From Sthenelais limicola (lineage: Eukaryota > Annelida > Polychaeta > Phyllodocida > Sigalionidae): a DNA stretch of 64,000 nt. Position 1 is the first letter of the stretch; every line of letters begins with the position of its first letter. The stretch is from assembly GCA_942159475.1 (NCBI GenBank), contig OW804096.1, positions 14,247,871 to 14,311,870 of the forward strand, in the 5' to 3' direction. Shown one piece after another: positions 39,001-54,112 of the stretch. Under the pieces are notes generated by a model, which saw only the letters and a program-made list of their open reading frames with translations, searched no databases and was not told the origin of the DNA. The position numbers and the translations under genes are program-made.

Positions 39001-42000
39001 GTTATAGCGGGGACTCCACTGGATGCGGTAAGCTCTGCGATGGTGCTGTGATGGTGAGAAGTGGCGAGGTCCTGCCTACATGGCCAGTGAACCTTGTAAG
39101 CAGGATCTCATCATTCCTCTCCACCTACAGAACCAGCACAACACCATCGCAAGGCTAACCGCAGAGCTTACTGCAGCCGGTGGAGACCACCCTTAAGAAT
39201 GGTGAATTCCTGGTCTGCGGGTGAACTGTCATTAATAGCAAAGGGGCATAAACGACCCAGCATCCCACCATAAGGCCACTCATTGGGGTTTTCCTGGCCC
39301 ATTAAATTGTCCAATGGGGGCGAATAAGCATGCAATGGCAAGGTGCAAATATTACTGTACTATTAAGGGTGGCCTCCACTGCCCGCGGTAAGCTCTGTGG
39401 TAAGCCTTACGATGGTGAGGAGTGGCGAGGACCTGCCTACATAGCCTGTGAACCATGTAGGCAGGACCTCGTCATTCCTCTTCACCTACAGAACCAGCAC
39501 AACACTATCGCAAGGCTTACCGCAGCCAGTGGAGACCCCCTAACTGTCCCTCTCATCATAATACTGCAGGGCATGTGAACTCTTGATAAGGTTCAGCACC
39601 AGAACGTAGTTTGGGCATCATTATTATCATAATAGTTTAAGCCCTTTTCTTTCACCTTATGTTTGTGGAAAGACATACTTAGCCTAAAATAGCAGTGGAA
39701 ACTGACCTGAAATGTTCCCCGTTTCTTTAGCCTCTCTAAGACTGCCTCGCCCCCCCCCCCACCCACACCCTAACACTTCCAAATATTAACAGGCCTTCTC
39801 GTTTAACAAAGGCAGGTGGGCGCTTAAATGTTTTTGTGCGTCCGAGCGATTGTTTAAATAGATAGTTTTACTGTGTTATCACTGCCTTATTTAATTAATA
39901 ATTCTCCAATAAAGACAAAAAAATGGGATTATTAAACGAAACACAACTTTTCCCTTATTGCAAAGTTATCATTCACACAAAGTATTCCCAGGAATATATA
40001 AGCTTTCGGGTTACAATACCTAAACCCCTATACTTATAATTACTAACATACAAAATGATATATTATATGTGATGTGTCATAGAAAAATTAGTCTTAAGTT
40101 GCGAAAACATGTATTTTGAGATACACGGTACCATCATATTTAAAAAGATGAGCAAGCGGATTCTAGTGAAAAAGATGAATGTTAACCTTTAGGAAACCTA
40201 TTATGTAGGCCTTCTCCTATTTTTTGTGTTTGGAGAAACATGTTAGCGATATTTCTGGAGGGACAATCACTATAGTTAAGTAGCGACTCCTTAGAAATGC
40301 AAAGGAGTATTCAACAGTCCTAAAATTAGATACAAAAACCGCTAACCAACCCAAAAATGAGAATATTCCTAAAAACTTTGAAAGAGATCCTGCGGGAAAA
40401 CCCTTTGAAAAACATGAAATTTGCGACTTAAGACTCATTTTACTGTGACACACCACATTTTCTATATGAACTCTAGAAGAGAAATACTCTATAGTCTTGA
40501 ACTCAGTCGGGGCGAAAACAGGACGAAATTCCTTACACTGAATGACCTTATTCTAAGCACGCCAGGTATAAAACAATTAAGGTATTTAAAAAATAGATAT
40601 ATAAAGGACTTCAGAATATGAGTAAAAGCATATAAATATAAGGGATTTATTAAAAAATACTGCCTATAATGAGTATAAACTCATTTTAATTAATTAATTA
40701 AAGTAGGTGCACCAGGCATGCCTGAAAGTATAATGTATCTATAGGATGTTCCCTGTCCGCCAGGGGGCGACTCTTACCACGGGGAGGAATTTGTCCATCA
40801 TCTGCATGTAGGTCAATGACAGGTCAAGGTCGCATGATGGAGTTGGCAGGTCGGAAACAAGACAATACAATGTAAACAGCAAAAAAAACGGAGCACTGAC
40901 TTGGGACTCAGTAAATGCAGTTGAAAAGGGGGACCTGAGTGTTTTTATTGCTTTGCCCAAATAGCCTGGATCAGATCGGAGCTTTGAGAGAGATATATGT
41001 ATGCATAATGACTGATTTCTGTTTTTAAAATTCGAAATTATGAACGAGGATGTGAAATTCTTTTCAGAAGGAAATTGAGCCGTGAAGTTTTAGAGGAGAG
41101 GAATACATGAATGAGAGAATGATTGAAAGGTACACAAAAACATATTTCTGATAGTATCTTCGTAGTTTTCAATAATAGAGGCGGTATTTTTTTACCACCA
41201 CTTCAAAGATCATTCAAATTGATGACACATCAAAGAGAAGTAGTAGCACATTGCGATGTAATACCAATACCAAAGCAAATATGCAATGCTCAGCCTAAAA
41301 AAATCAAATATCTTTTCACGAAGTCGGTTGAATCAAAACTTTCCATTACGAAAAAAAACAATTTGGAAGGAGAAATTTCTTGATCGCGAGTAAAAAAAAG
41401 GATATAATTGTAAAGAAAAAGTTAATGCTATAAAAATACACTTTATTTCATCACTCAAAGCACGACTGCCGAGACAGACAATGACAGGAAAATGTGAATG
41501 GACACTGCCGTATGGAAAGACCAATATGTAAGGACAATTATAAGCGCAATTGACAAACTGGATTTCAAAGCCAACACTGACATATAAATACGTATGTAAG
41601 CCAAAAAGTATTTATCTTATTTAAAACCTTTTTAAATCCAGAAGTTCTTTTTAAAACAATTTACTTGTATCTGCCCTAAAATTCTCAATGAAATTTTTTT
41701 CTTCAGCCTGGGATTTTGCTTTTATTTCTCAAATTTGTTTGACAGTTTTACGAACGCTCATTAGTTTTAGTAACAAAGTTAATATTACCTAAATGAATGA
41801 ATTCAACAAAAATTATTCTCTGGGACATATACTGTAAAACTATACCACAGAATGTAATCAGTTCTACTCGTACTGGATTCACATGATCTAAGCCTATCTT
41901 TCTAGAAATCAGTATTAATTGACAAATCTGTAAATTACTTCTAGGACCAATGATCTGAACTGAAATAAATCTTCAGCGAAATTTGGAATAAAATTAACAA

Positions 42001-45000
42001 CATTTCTCAACAAATTTCTATCAAAAAAATTCCATGCTTTGAATTTAGTCACAAGATGCCAGGCTTTTCTCTATATAAGTTTCGTAGACTAATCTATTTT
42101 CATGTCTAAGAACTCTTTTATTCCAATCACTTAAATATGAAACTATTTAATGATTAGAATCTAAAACTACCACACCAATCTCTCGGGTAGAAATCCCCAC
42201 GGAAGGAGCCCTTATCCTAAATAACTCTTTACATCTAGATAGAAGAAACAAACTAGAGATCACAACACTGCATGCCATGCACAGAAACAAAATTAAACCA
42301 AACAAAAAATGGGGCGACGACTTGGTCTTATTTACTCGTAAATCTTGGGTTGGGGACAGTAATGTTGTCTTCAGGAGGCTGTCCAGGCATTAGATAATTT
42401 GCCAAGCCCCTCGTTTAGCTATTTTCAAAGCCTAGCTCTCGTAGGGGGCCACATCATGATTATTTCGCAAACAGCTACGCAAATGTCTCCCATCGATAAT
42501 AATAATGATACACCCTTAGTTGTTAATCATTCTGTTTCTCAATACCTTCAATTGACTATGACATTCAATCGACAATTACGTAACAATCATCGAATAACTT
42601 CTATTTGGTCTGTAATTCAACACTTGGTGTTCATCCTCATGTAATATTGTAGAATTGAGAGCTAAATTGTTAATGTCTTTTAAGTTATGATGACGCGTTT
42701 AGAAGTACGCTTCATGTTGGTATTTTGAATATACAATTCACTGAATTGAATCAAATTGAATAAGGTTTGGTTGATTACCAAAGGAGTTCACCAACACATT
42801 TGCCACGTTCGTGAACAAGTTCGCGACATTTGCAATCGGATCGTGACCGTCGCGAAATAATTTTGATATGGCCCCTAACTCTGTTTCAGTTTAAGCCTTG
42901 AAACAATATTAAGAGCTACTTTTGTAAGTTCAGTCCGTCATAAATGATTTGTCAAGTGGAACAAATGGGTCTCATAACTAAAAATATTTTATATTCAACA
43001 CCTGCTTCCACTTTTATAATCTAATCATCGATTTTAAAGTTTAAAGGCACGTTGAAAATAATTTGATCCGCGCATGAAAGTAAGTAAAAACTATTGAGCA
43101 AATATGACTATGAATATATGGAAAAATCCTGTCTCATGAATCTTGCAAGCTCGCATGTACAGATACATTTACATTAAACACACACACAACCGCCCAAGCT
43201 TTCTGTGTTGTTCTTGTAGTTTAATACAAAGCGCATTCATTCACATATGGGTAGTAATAATTATTGTGAATAAACAAATATATATTTTTTTTCAGGTACA
43301 AATTTAACCAGCACCCATACAAAATGGCCGATGCTATTGTTCTGGCAGACAAAAAAAATGGTGTTCTTTGTTCCTAGTCAAATTTAATTCAACCGAAGCA
43401 GCAATGGTATACATACAGACTAACGACCAAACATACATCCTATGCGGTAATACTTAACAAAAGTATTTTCAACAAGCGCTCAGAATTCCTAGTCTGATGA
43501 TCACTCAAGTTCAAAATAAATGTTCTACAAGAACGATTGATTTTGACTTGCATATAATGTACTTGATTCATGCTGCCTTGAGGTCTATATTATTTATCAT
43601 TTCCAAAGATGCGCTTCCAATGTAATGAATATGTATGTTCTAAAGGGAGGGGGTGAAGTGTCAACTACTTAACAAAAACCAACCAAATGTGAAAACAAAA
43701 CAGGGTGAAAAGTGCAGTGCGCAAATTTTCAATTTTCCACAAATCCCAAGATATTGCCACATTCAAAATCCAAATATAAGAAATTGTATCATTGTCAATC
43801 AATAATAATTTCTAACGAGTATAGAAAATCAGAATCCCTTAAAGATAACGTTCAGAGAAGACAAAAGTTTCGTCCTAAATTTATAACAGATTTTAAAAGG
43901 AATTCTGTAGTTCTTTTGAGATGTGGAAATCATATTTCCTAATAAAAGTGCACGCCATGGGTCTAAGGTCATCCTCTAGAAATCACAACCAACTTAAAAA
44001 GTGTGTGTTGCACCTACAGAACAACTTAAGATCTTGCAGAACTTAAACGTAAGGGAGAGGCAAAGACGTATGGAGTACTTACCCGTGATTTGCACATCAA
44101 CATAACCTTATCAAAGAGGAAAATGTACCTAGAAAATAGTGAAATATGAAGTTATTGATAGGTAACAAAGTAATCAATGAATATAATGCAAGAATTTAGC
44201 ACAATGTATGCAGTTTTAATAAGTTATGGGTTACCTTAGGCTAAGTCAAAGAAAAAAGTGACAGGTTTTAATAAATTAATTCGGAATAGAAGCATACAGG
44301 TCAATGTTTATAATTCATAATATATATTTTCCAGCCGATATTCAAATTTCAGAACAGAAAGTCGGCCCTGGCGGACCCCTTGGAAAAGAAACATTTTCGA
44401 CAGATCGGCAGTTGTGAAAACCTTGTTAAATTAAGTAACTGTCTGAATAATCGCAAATACTGACTTTTACAAATAAAATAAGAAGCAAGCACCCGAGTTG
44501 TCCTTATAATAAAGTACTCACCCTTTCAGAGTGTCTACCAGTTGGAAAAGTCCACCCTACATTTTACTGTTAAAGTATTGTTTCTCGTGGTATAAAACAA
44601 TGCATGGCTAATCATAGCTGAACTTGGTTTACTAGGAAATGCAACATTGAGAAGAGATTCAACTTACCGCGTCTTGACTTTGTTATCGTCGTGGGACTTC
44701 ACTCGTAACTCTCCATCCTTTAGCAACTTGCCATAATCTTTCAGTGAGGTGTTATCTCGCTGTTAGCAAGAAATTAGAGGCAAGTTAGAAATAAAGCACA
44801 CCCTTAAATTCTTTTTTTTTTAAAAAAGAAGACACCTAATTTTTTTTCAAAAATTCCTTTATCTTAAAGGTGCATCACAGAAAACAAAAAAACAACACGG
44901 AAAAGCTTTAAACTAGAGAAGGTTGGTCCATTTTCAAGTCTACATTTATCCTTTTATTTGTTCTTATTATTTACTAAAACATTAAATTTATTAACACAAG

Positions 45001-48000
45001 TTAATCCTTTCTACCCCTGATATATTTCATAAAATAAAGTATGAGCAAATGTTTTGAAAAAGACACTATGTATGAACATTAATATGGCATTGGGTAAATA
45101 AAGTATTGAATTTACTTTTGAAATTTTATAGCAGAGATGTTTTATTTATATGGAATTTTACCAAAATATTCGAAATAATTGAATTGACCGATTTCATTCA
45201 GTCATTCAGACTGACAACCAGCATCCGTGAAAATAAGTTCAATAACCTCATAATGTTCATCAATGTAATTACTCATTTTATCTCAATTTACTATACACGT
45301 TAACTTTAAGTTTCAAACAATACTTGTAACAACATTCAAAGATCCAAAGTCGGCAGTCATTGGAAGACCTGTCTGTCTCAGACAGAATTAACCGACCCAT
45401 TGTCACTAAAGAATAACGAATTTTTGAACATATGCATGAGTGAAATTGATACCGCATAAGTTGTAAAGGGACAAGACCCTAAGCGGATGAGGAAGAAAGA
45501 AAATGAAAGAAAATACCAAAAAAATACAAAATATAAGGGAGACTGATATTGAACCTTAGATGTATAAAAGCCCAGAAGGCAGGATATCATGAATAAAACC
45601 TTTTAAAAACAAAACAAAAAAAAGAATTTTTGAATTTGAATTTGAGGGTGGCTCACCATCTCAAGGTCAATGATACTGTTTTGAATCTCTTGGATGAGCT
45701 GAAGACCCTCGTGGTCACGCTTTACTTCATTCACGTAGAGAGACAGGTCCTGCATAGCCTCCAGAGCCTGCTCCAGCCCCCGCCTGTCAGGGTGAGTCTC
45801 GTCCGTCTTCCTGATCAGCTCCTACATCAAGCAAGTAGTCATTTAGTATTATTCATTGATTGCTATTCATTAGTAGTATTTATTAGTTATCTATTTGTTC
45901 TTAGTGTATGTACATAAAGGTCCTTTTCAGGACTAGGCGATTCTTTTGGAGAAAATGAATATGTTGAAGGAGAATTTGAACTGAGACTTGAATATGTAAT
46001 GATATGTGATTATGTATAACTATGTTCTTTAGTTATTTTTTTTTTTTTTTTTTTTTTAAATTTTATTGGTCAAAGTTTCATATCATGATAATTCTCATTT
46101 GCCAATTGAAAACAATATTCCTAACAATCTCTACTATATTATTACATCTCGATCATCTCAACTACCTTACATTATACTTTATCTTGTTTAATCTGTTATT
46201 TTCTACTTATTACATTATGCGATCTTCAACTACAATTTAATATATCTCACCGAGTCGTTTCATACAAAACAAAGTTATAATTTGTGCTTATAATAAGTAG
46301 AATTTATTCTAATGGTATCAGCAGCAACGCAACAATACATCCGCAAGCCGGACATGCGTTTTTCACTATCATTGTTAAATACTACATGGCTGATCAACTG
46401 AATAAAAACAAATATTTCTTTATGGAATGATCTCCCTGAGGAACAGAGAAATTGTGACGATTTAGTGAGTTTGGGGAAATAATTGCTGAAAGAATTGTAT
46501 TGGACATGTCTCCTTGAATCTAATGATGTGCAATTACTACATTAAATGGAATAGTAGTTGTAATTGTCCCTCTTTTATGTAAGGGCCCTCATAAGTATAA
46601 TTAATTTGGTACTTGATGATTTGATCTGGAGCAATTGAATAACGAAATAGTTCAAGGCTGATTTAAGGATTTTCAAGGCTGATTTGATGAGATTCAAACA
46701 ATATTTTTTCATGATGCCAACAAAAAAACCCACTATATGATACTTACTTTGAGCAGAAGGTGGTATTTTAAAACTCGTTGCATCGGCACAGAAAGCAAAT
46801 CTCGAAGGCGGAACTTCCCCTCATTGGCATCCATCTGACATTTCTGTAGAACATAAATTTTACAACTTGTTATGAGTTTAAGTAACGCGAAAATTAGTTT
46901 TGTTTTTACTTTAAACAATGGTTCTGAAACATGGAGTATAATATATATTTGAACCTCACTGGACATATTATGGTAGATTAATTATTAAACATTTCTATCA
47001 ATAAATAAATCATTGATCCAGCCAATAATTATTTCACCCATCCACCTGCCCATTCAAACATCCACCAATCTGGTCATTCACAAATCAACTGCACTCAACC
47101 ATACCAAAACCCACCAATCCACTCAAAGTTACCACAGAAAACTAAAAGTAAAATTCCCTGATATTTCCCTGATGTGTTTGTATTTTAACCCTGATTCTTA
47201 ACAAATACAAGGTAATACAAGGTCTGTAATGAGTGCTAAGGAAACTAATTTTCCGATATTTTTTAAAACAAATTTTATTATCGAGGGGATGCCGTGTGGC
47301 ACATTTTCCCCTATTTTCCATTTTTCTTTACAAATCTGAATTTCACAGAACATGATTCTGTTGATTTTCTCAAAATTTTCAAATTCCCTGATTTTTCCCT
47401 TATAATATTCCCAAATTTTCAATTTCCCAGATTTTTCCCTGCAGGGAATTTTTTTTAAGCATTTTCCCTGTTTTCCCTGTCCTGTGGCAACCCTGTCAAA
47501 CACACGTCACTGATCAAACAACCACCCCTCTCTGATCCCAACACTGACCCATCCAAATATCCACTGACTCATTGATCTAAACACCCAGCCCATGATCCAA
47601 ACACTGACCTATTGATCAATGCAAACATCCACCCAAGATTCAAACTTTGACCCATCAATTCATCCCTATACCCACCCAAGATCCAAACTCTGACCCCTCA
47701 ATTCATCCCCCCACCCACCCAAGATCCAAACTTTGACCCATCAATTCATCCCCACATCCACCCAAGATCCAAACTCTGACTCATCAATTCATCCCAACAC
47801 ACACCCCAAGATCCAAACTCTGACCCATCAATTCATCCCTATACCCACCCCAAGATCCAAACTCTGACCCATCAATTCATCCCCACACCCACCCCAAGAT
47901 CCAAACTCTGACCCATCAATTCATCCCCACACCCACCCCAAGATCCAAACTCTGACCCATCAATTCATCCCTATACCCACCCCAAGATCCAAACTCTGAC

Positions 48001-51000
48001 CCATCAATTCATCCCCACACCCACCCCAAGATCCAAACTCTGACCCATCAATTCATCCCCACACCCACCCCAAGATCCAAACTCTGACCCATCAATTCAT
48101 CCCTATACCCACTCAAGATCCAAGCTCTGACCCATCAATTCATCCCTATACCCACCCAAGATCCAAACTCTGACCCATCAATTCATCCCTATACCCACCC
48201 CAAGATCCAAACTTTGATCCCTCAATTCATCCCCACATTGACCCAAGATCCAAACTCTGACCCATCAATTCATCCCCACACCCACCCAAGATCCAAACTT
48301 TGACCCCTCAATTCATCCCCACATTGACCCAAGATACAAACACTGACCCATCAATTTATCCAAACACACACCCATTAATCCATCCAAGCAACCACCAATC
48401 CTATTATCCATCTACCCAAACTGCCACCTACACATTCATCCCTTTCAGTCACCCACCCATGCATCTGGCCACCCACTCACTACTCCCTTTATACAATCAA
48501 TCAGCCTCACCTCAATGTACTGGTTGTTGGTAGTGTTCTTGCGGCAGATCTCGTCAATGCGTTCTTGCGCCCGAGGTAGGTTGGAGCAGAAGTCTCCGTA
48601 GACAAGGAACTCGCTCTTCCATCTGAGGAAGCACTCAGGCAGCTTGATCCCTGAGGGAGACTTACTAACACATGCCTGCTGCAGGTCACTGAGGAATCCT
48701 GTGTGTACCTTATTTAACTCCTGCAATAAACATTGAAGTGTTAGTTATTATAGAACTGGCTAGTGACTACAGACTGTGGGGTGGATCCAATCACCCCACA
48801 GGGTCTAGGCAGGGGGTGATGGAGGGGGGGAATCATTTGTTTTACGCCCTGTTTTGGCACCATCCTCTTTGTATTTTTGGTCCTATCAGGGCAAGAGGAA
48901 ACATGCTACTCCTTTTGAACATTAGTAATAGTTCTTTTACATGTGTATAATAGTATAACCATAGACAGTCTAGGCAGGTTTAGTGCCGATAAAGTTAAGG
49001 CATCTCCAGGCTGATTTCAGAGATATTTAAGGCTATTGTTATATCAAGTGGCATAGACCCATAGGTTGGAGGAGGAGCCACTAAGCCTCTCAGCCAGTAA
49101 GGATTAGTTGAAAATAAACGTCAGTTATTCAAACTCTCAGTACTGTGTAGACGTGTTTGATTGCATCTCAATGATGCTTCACATATAAGAGAGTCAATGA
49201 TAACTCAATATTCGTAACTAGACTACTAATGTAGTTCCAATTTTGCTAATTTTCACTTGAGTGTAAGAGAATAAAATTTACCGGTCCAAAGTAAAAAAAA
49301 GTATATAACTCACTTCTATATGCTTGAATATATCATTGTGGTCCTGGGGCGACAATACGGTTTTCAACGGCCGTATAAAATGCTGGAAGAAAATCATCAA
49401 AATATGTTAAAAATAGACAAAGCATTGCTCCCATAAATACCCTTCCATTGGGGAGAACCCTTGACAAATTGGATCTAGATTTTTTAAACACTCTGTTGCC
49501 AACTACATTTTCCCAGGATAAGTAGTTAATCTCATTCCTAATTTTAAAACAAGATTATTTAAGTCTCCTTACAATTCGAATGGTGTAACATTTAAGAGGG
49601 AAAATAACTGAAGCAGGGTCTCTCAGACTTCCAGAGGCCAGATCAGCGACCCTTGCAAGTTATGCTGTTCATAAAGTTCCAAGTATTGTTTAATACTGCT
49701 TGTTCTAATAATTGTAGGTACCATAACATTAATTCCTGTAATTATTCGCGTACTTTTACTAGATTCCGACGAGGATCTACCGATATCAGATACAATATTG
49801 CAGCTTTTAAGATTTTCCTGGTATCATTGAATGATCTAACACTCACACAACTGGGAAGGACATTTCAGTTACTTACCTTAATAATCATTGACAATGCATC
49901 AACATAATTTCTTTCGGTTTCAACTAATTCCTTTATACAATAATCTCTCTGTGTTTTGAGCTCGATCAGACCTCCCTGAGAATGGAAATACATAAAGTTA
50001 TTTGCATGGAATCAATTGAAAATAAAAGGCCGGTCCCTCAAGCTTCAACATCCTCACACCTAAAACAGTACTTAAAACTAATAGGCAATTATCTAGACAT
50101 AATGTAGACAAATTATTCATTTAGTGAACTACCTTATTCCTAAGTTGGGAAATGGCCATGAAAAATCATTTTAAGGATAACTAGATTATTAAAAAGGGAT
50201 TGTCATAACTAAATCATTGTATATTTTTTAGATGAAATTCAAATGTTAGTCCTGTTTGAAGATCTCACCTGATTATTATTAGGTAGAATAAAATTTTTCC
50301 ACAAACACAGGCAATTATTAACTAAAATATCTGAGAAATTCAACTCCTTACTTAGTTAGTACTTTTCAAATAGTTAAGTTGGACAAGCAAGATCCAAGGA
50401 GGACTTGCTTTAAGAGAAGGAGATTAGAAAGCATTAGTGAATCCGGAGGTTAATCAGCAAAGATGGAAGGGACTAAGATCTTTTTTCTTGGTCACAAGAA
50501 AAAGTCGACCTGATAGATATATATATAAACCTACAGAGCGTTTGTAAATAGACCTGGTCCATCTTAAGTCTACTGTCCTTGCCACACAATCAGAAGGGAA
50601 ACAGTAATAATAATGATAAAAATAATAATTATTCGATGTAAAAATCAACATTCTTCCATAGCTTTATTTTTTTATCAGTACCTGATCTCCAACTCCATTT
50701 AAGGCCGACTGTTGGCTTTGTCCATCTGCCTAAATATGACACAGTAAAGGGGCATTTTTCAATATCCTATCTCAATTAATTTCTTTTTTAATCTCCATCA
50801 CATCATAAGAAGACATTTAAATGTTTCCAAATGATGAGATAACGTTTTACCTGCTACTTTTATCAATTTTACTAGAGTTCAGTAAATTATTGACATGAGA
50901 CAAAAAAAGGATAGAAACCTCTAACAGTAACTGAATGAGGAGCTAGACTGGCTCAAAATTTAGCTTTCCAATTGGGAGAAAAATTTAATCTAAAATAGCA

Positions 51001-54000
51001 ATTACGGAACTAAAAAATCCTTTTTGAAAAGAAAATATATTAATAAGGCGCCTGTAATAACATGTAATAAAACATGAGAATAATAAAACCATAATAATCT
51101 GAGAAAATAAATAAGAATTTCTAAGAGACAAGATCTCGGACGATGATGCGCTTGAACGTACCAAATGTGATTTTCTCTTGCGTACGGAGCAGAGGTCATC
51201 ATAGATTTCATCGTGATCCTCGATGTAAACCTGGTCATAGAGGTCCTCCGTCTCGTCTAGGTCTTGCTCTCTACAATAACACATTCCCAAACATGGGACA
51301 TCTCACATGAGTGAAAACATCTATGGATATTATTTTCTTTTCACTTTCTTTTTACCAGGACTAGTCCAGCTCATGCAACTGGTTTTCCACTAACACCCGG
51401 GGAGGTGAATTCTGCAGCTGCACCAGGGTTCGAACCCACAACATTCGCATGCCACTGGGCCGACCCAGCGCATTGAACCGCTCGGCCACCTCGCCACCAA
51501 AATAGATGGGAAATAATGTTTTGTCTCAAACTTGCAAGGTAGCCAGTAGATGACCAGGCTGTAGACATACAAGAAGACTAGTGAAAGAGGCCTGTTAGTG
51601 AAACTCAATCACGTTCCTTACAGTTGGTTCAGCCTGGTGCCCAAAGTGTTTCTAGTCACCAAACCAGGCCTTATGCAAAGAACAAATAAAAATGGCTTTT
51701 GAAGAAGGTCCAGTAGAGAGAAGTACAAGATTGGAACCCCTTACATAAATGACGCTACAAAACATCCCCTTGAACCTTTCTAAAAACCTGATTACCCATC
51801 CTTGGTCCATGGTACTGTCCCACTCTAGTGACTCAAATCACTAAAATGAATTGAATCTACACTTAAGGGCAGGGGGGCCAAGCCAGGCCATTGTAACCTA
51901 TGAGTATTGGGTCATATCTGCGCAAGAGAGGAAACATGCTAACTGGATACGATACCCTGCCCTTTTCAATTATTGGCAATGGTCCTGTTACATACATGAT
52001 ATAGCCATAGGCAGCTATACACATGGCCAGCCTTTGGTAACCCAGTCAGTGTGCATTGGGAGGCGAAATGATGCTCTAGCAAGTTGCTCATGGCATTCAA
52101 ATCTGTGACTCTTTCAAAGAACCCCACGGTTCAATCCTTAAACATTGCGTCCTCCTCCTCCTACTCCCACAGGACAATATAGATGATCTGCACAAGGTAT
52201 AGTCAAAAAGAGACATGTTTAAATTTAGGCCTCTTTGTGATCCTATTAAGAGGAAATAAACCCACAGAAAATGTTGGTTTTGTTTCTTTTTTGTGTGTAT
52301 AATTTGTGACATTGGAGCAATATCTCATGTATTCTTCCTCTGCAATACTTAATAGGGCGCGTAAGTAGTCCACCGCGGCGTTTTTTTGAGTCGCGCCACT
52401 GTAGCAGTTTCATGACGTCATGTGGACACGTCACGCGAAAGTCCCATAGCCCCAACGTTACCGCGATATTAAATCCCTGTTCTTTCAACGATCATATAGT
52501 TTTATGAGTTCTAACTTACATATATCCATCTTTAGAGGCAAGCGATTTCAACTATAGCCTTCATAACCGTCAAACTGTTACTGGGGCGATGTAGGGAGTG
52601 ATTATGTATCACCCCAATGCTAACTCTATGGGCATTGTATACTTCCGGTCCACACATCGGTACAACTATGCGACTAATTTTCATTAATTCGCGCTCCGCC
52701 GCCATGACACTTACGCACTCTATTGTGATGGCTACACAACACTCCAGGTCATCTCAATAAGATTTATTTTGAACCCCTATCAAATGCTTTAAATGTTCTC
52801 TACTTATGTTTCACATACTTTGTATTGACATTTTAGAGAGGCATGTTGGTAACAAGTTGGAATTTGGCAGTAAAACTATCAACATAATGCTGTGCATTTA
52901 TTAATTCACAGAAAACCCCCAATAAGCCAAACAACATAACTGAAAACAGGGGTTTTCCTTTTAAAATTCTAGAGAGGAATAACTCAAAGCTGGAGGTTTC
53001 CAAATGAGTGGTTTTGAGGGATTTGCGCAACATCATTGTCAAATACCAAACATATCCACAGCCTTAGCATGGGAGGGAATTAATGAATAATAGGGTATGA
53101 TGCAGACCTGGCCATAGTAAACAATTACCATACTAATGATTTCCTCCCCTAATAATAGGCCCCCAGTTTTTATGATCCCAATTTAAGGACCTTAAGACTT
53201 TCGACTCCATCCCAAAATCAAGAACTGCATAAAATAGTAAGGCCTTGGATGTAGTATACTAGACACAAGGAACCCCCATCTAAACTGGAAGTGGCGGTTG
53301 GAAAAATTGCCAAAGATACTGAAAACTGAGTATAATATATCCTAAAAGCTTTTAAATTAAACAAAAAAATCTGTTTGGTCAATTTAGTCATTATAAATGT
53401 CAGGACTTGGAAAACCTTGGCAAACAGTTACAAAAATGGCAGCACTACCAATACATACATATTTGGCCAATTTAGTTAACAAATGGGAAGGTTCAAATGT
53501 TTATATTTTGTTGTCATTAGGACAGGTGCCTAGTTAAGCATGTATAAGTGAATACATGCTGATTGCCTGCTGCTTCACTACCTGCCCTGAGCGCGGGTGG
53601 AGGCTGGCAGCACTGCCCCCCAGTGTGATGGAAGGGTCTCTATACACAATCTCTCCGTAGATCTGCTCAGGCCCGCACGCCTGGGGTGGTGGGGACACTA
53701 TGAGCACGTCCACCAGCTCATCATCACCCTGACTGTGGGTAGACAGAAACCCACGTGAGAACATGTAGAGTAGAGTAGAGTAGATAGATAGATAAATAGA
53801 GAAGATTAGATAGTCACGAGGTAGATAGATAGATAGATAGACACGAGGTAGATAGATAGAGACAGACAAGAGGTAGATTAGATAGATAGATAGACACGAG
53901 GTAGATAGATAGATAGATAGACACGAGGTAGATAGATAGATAGACAGACAAGAGGTAGATTAGATAGATAGATAGACACGAGGTAGATAGATAGATAGAC

Positions 54001-54080
54001 AGACAAGAGGTAGATTAGATAGATAGATAGTCACGAGGTAGATTAGATAGATAGATAGACACGAGGTAGATAGATAGAGG

Positions 54081-54112
<32 letters not shown>

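Larger units (their letters stand above)
37059..44082. other. vav: 7-kb intron in the vav PH domain
   Basis: Holds the two TTAA fold-back elements, an ATT run near 38,358-38,378, a CTCF-like motif and the possible microexon. The remainder is AT-rich with no other gene or RNA feature that I can support. Confidence 0.6.

Noticed and set aside
48738..48990. Relationship between this segment and about 51,890-52,030
   Set aside because: Short shared stretches (GAGGAAACATGCTA, ATAGCCATAG-like) hint at a dispersed repeat, but the alignment is too patchy to define an element.
51426..51499. Functional tRNA-Ser/Leu gene
   Set aside because: A and B boxes are present but the acceptor stem and arms do not close, and a degenerate second copy with the same tail exists, so it is a SINE.
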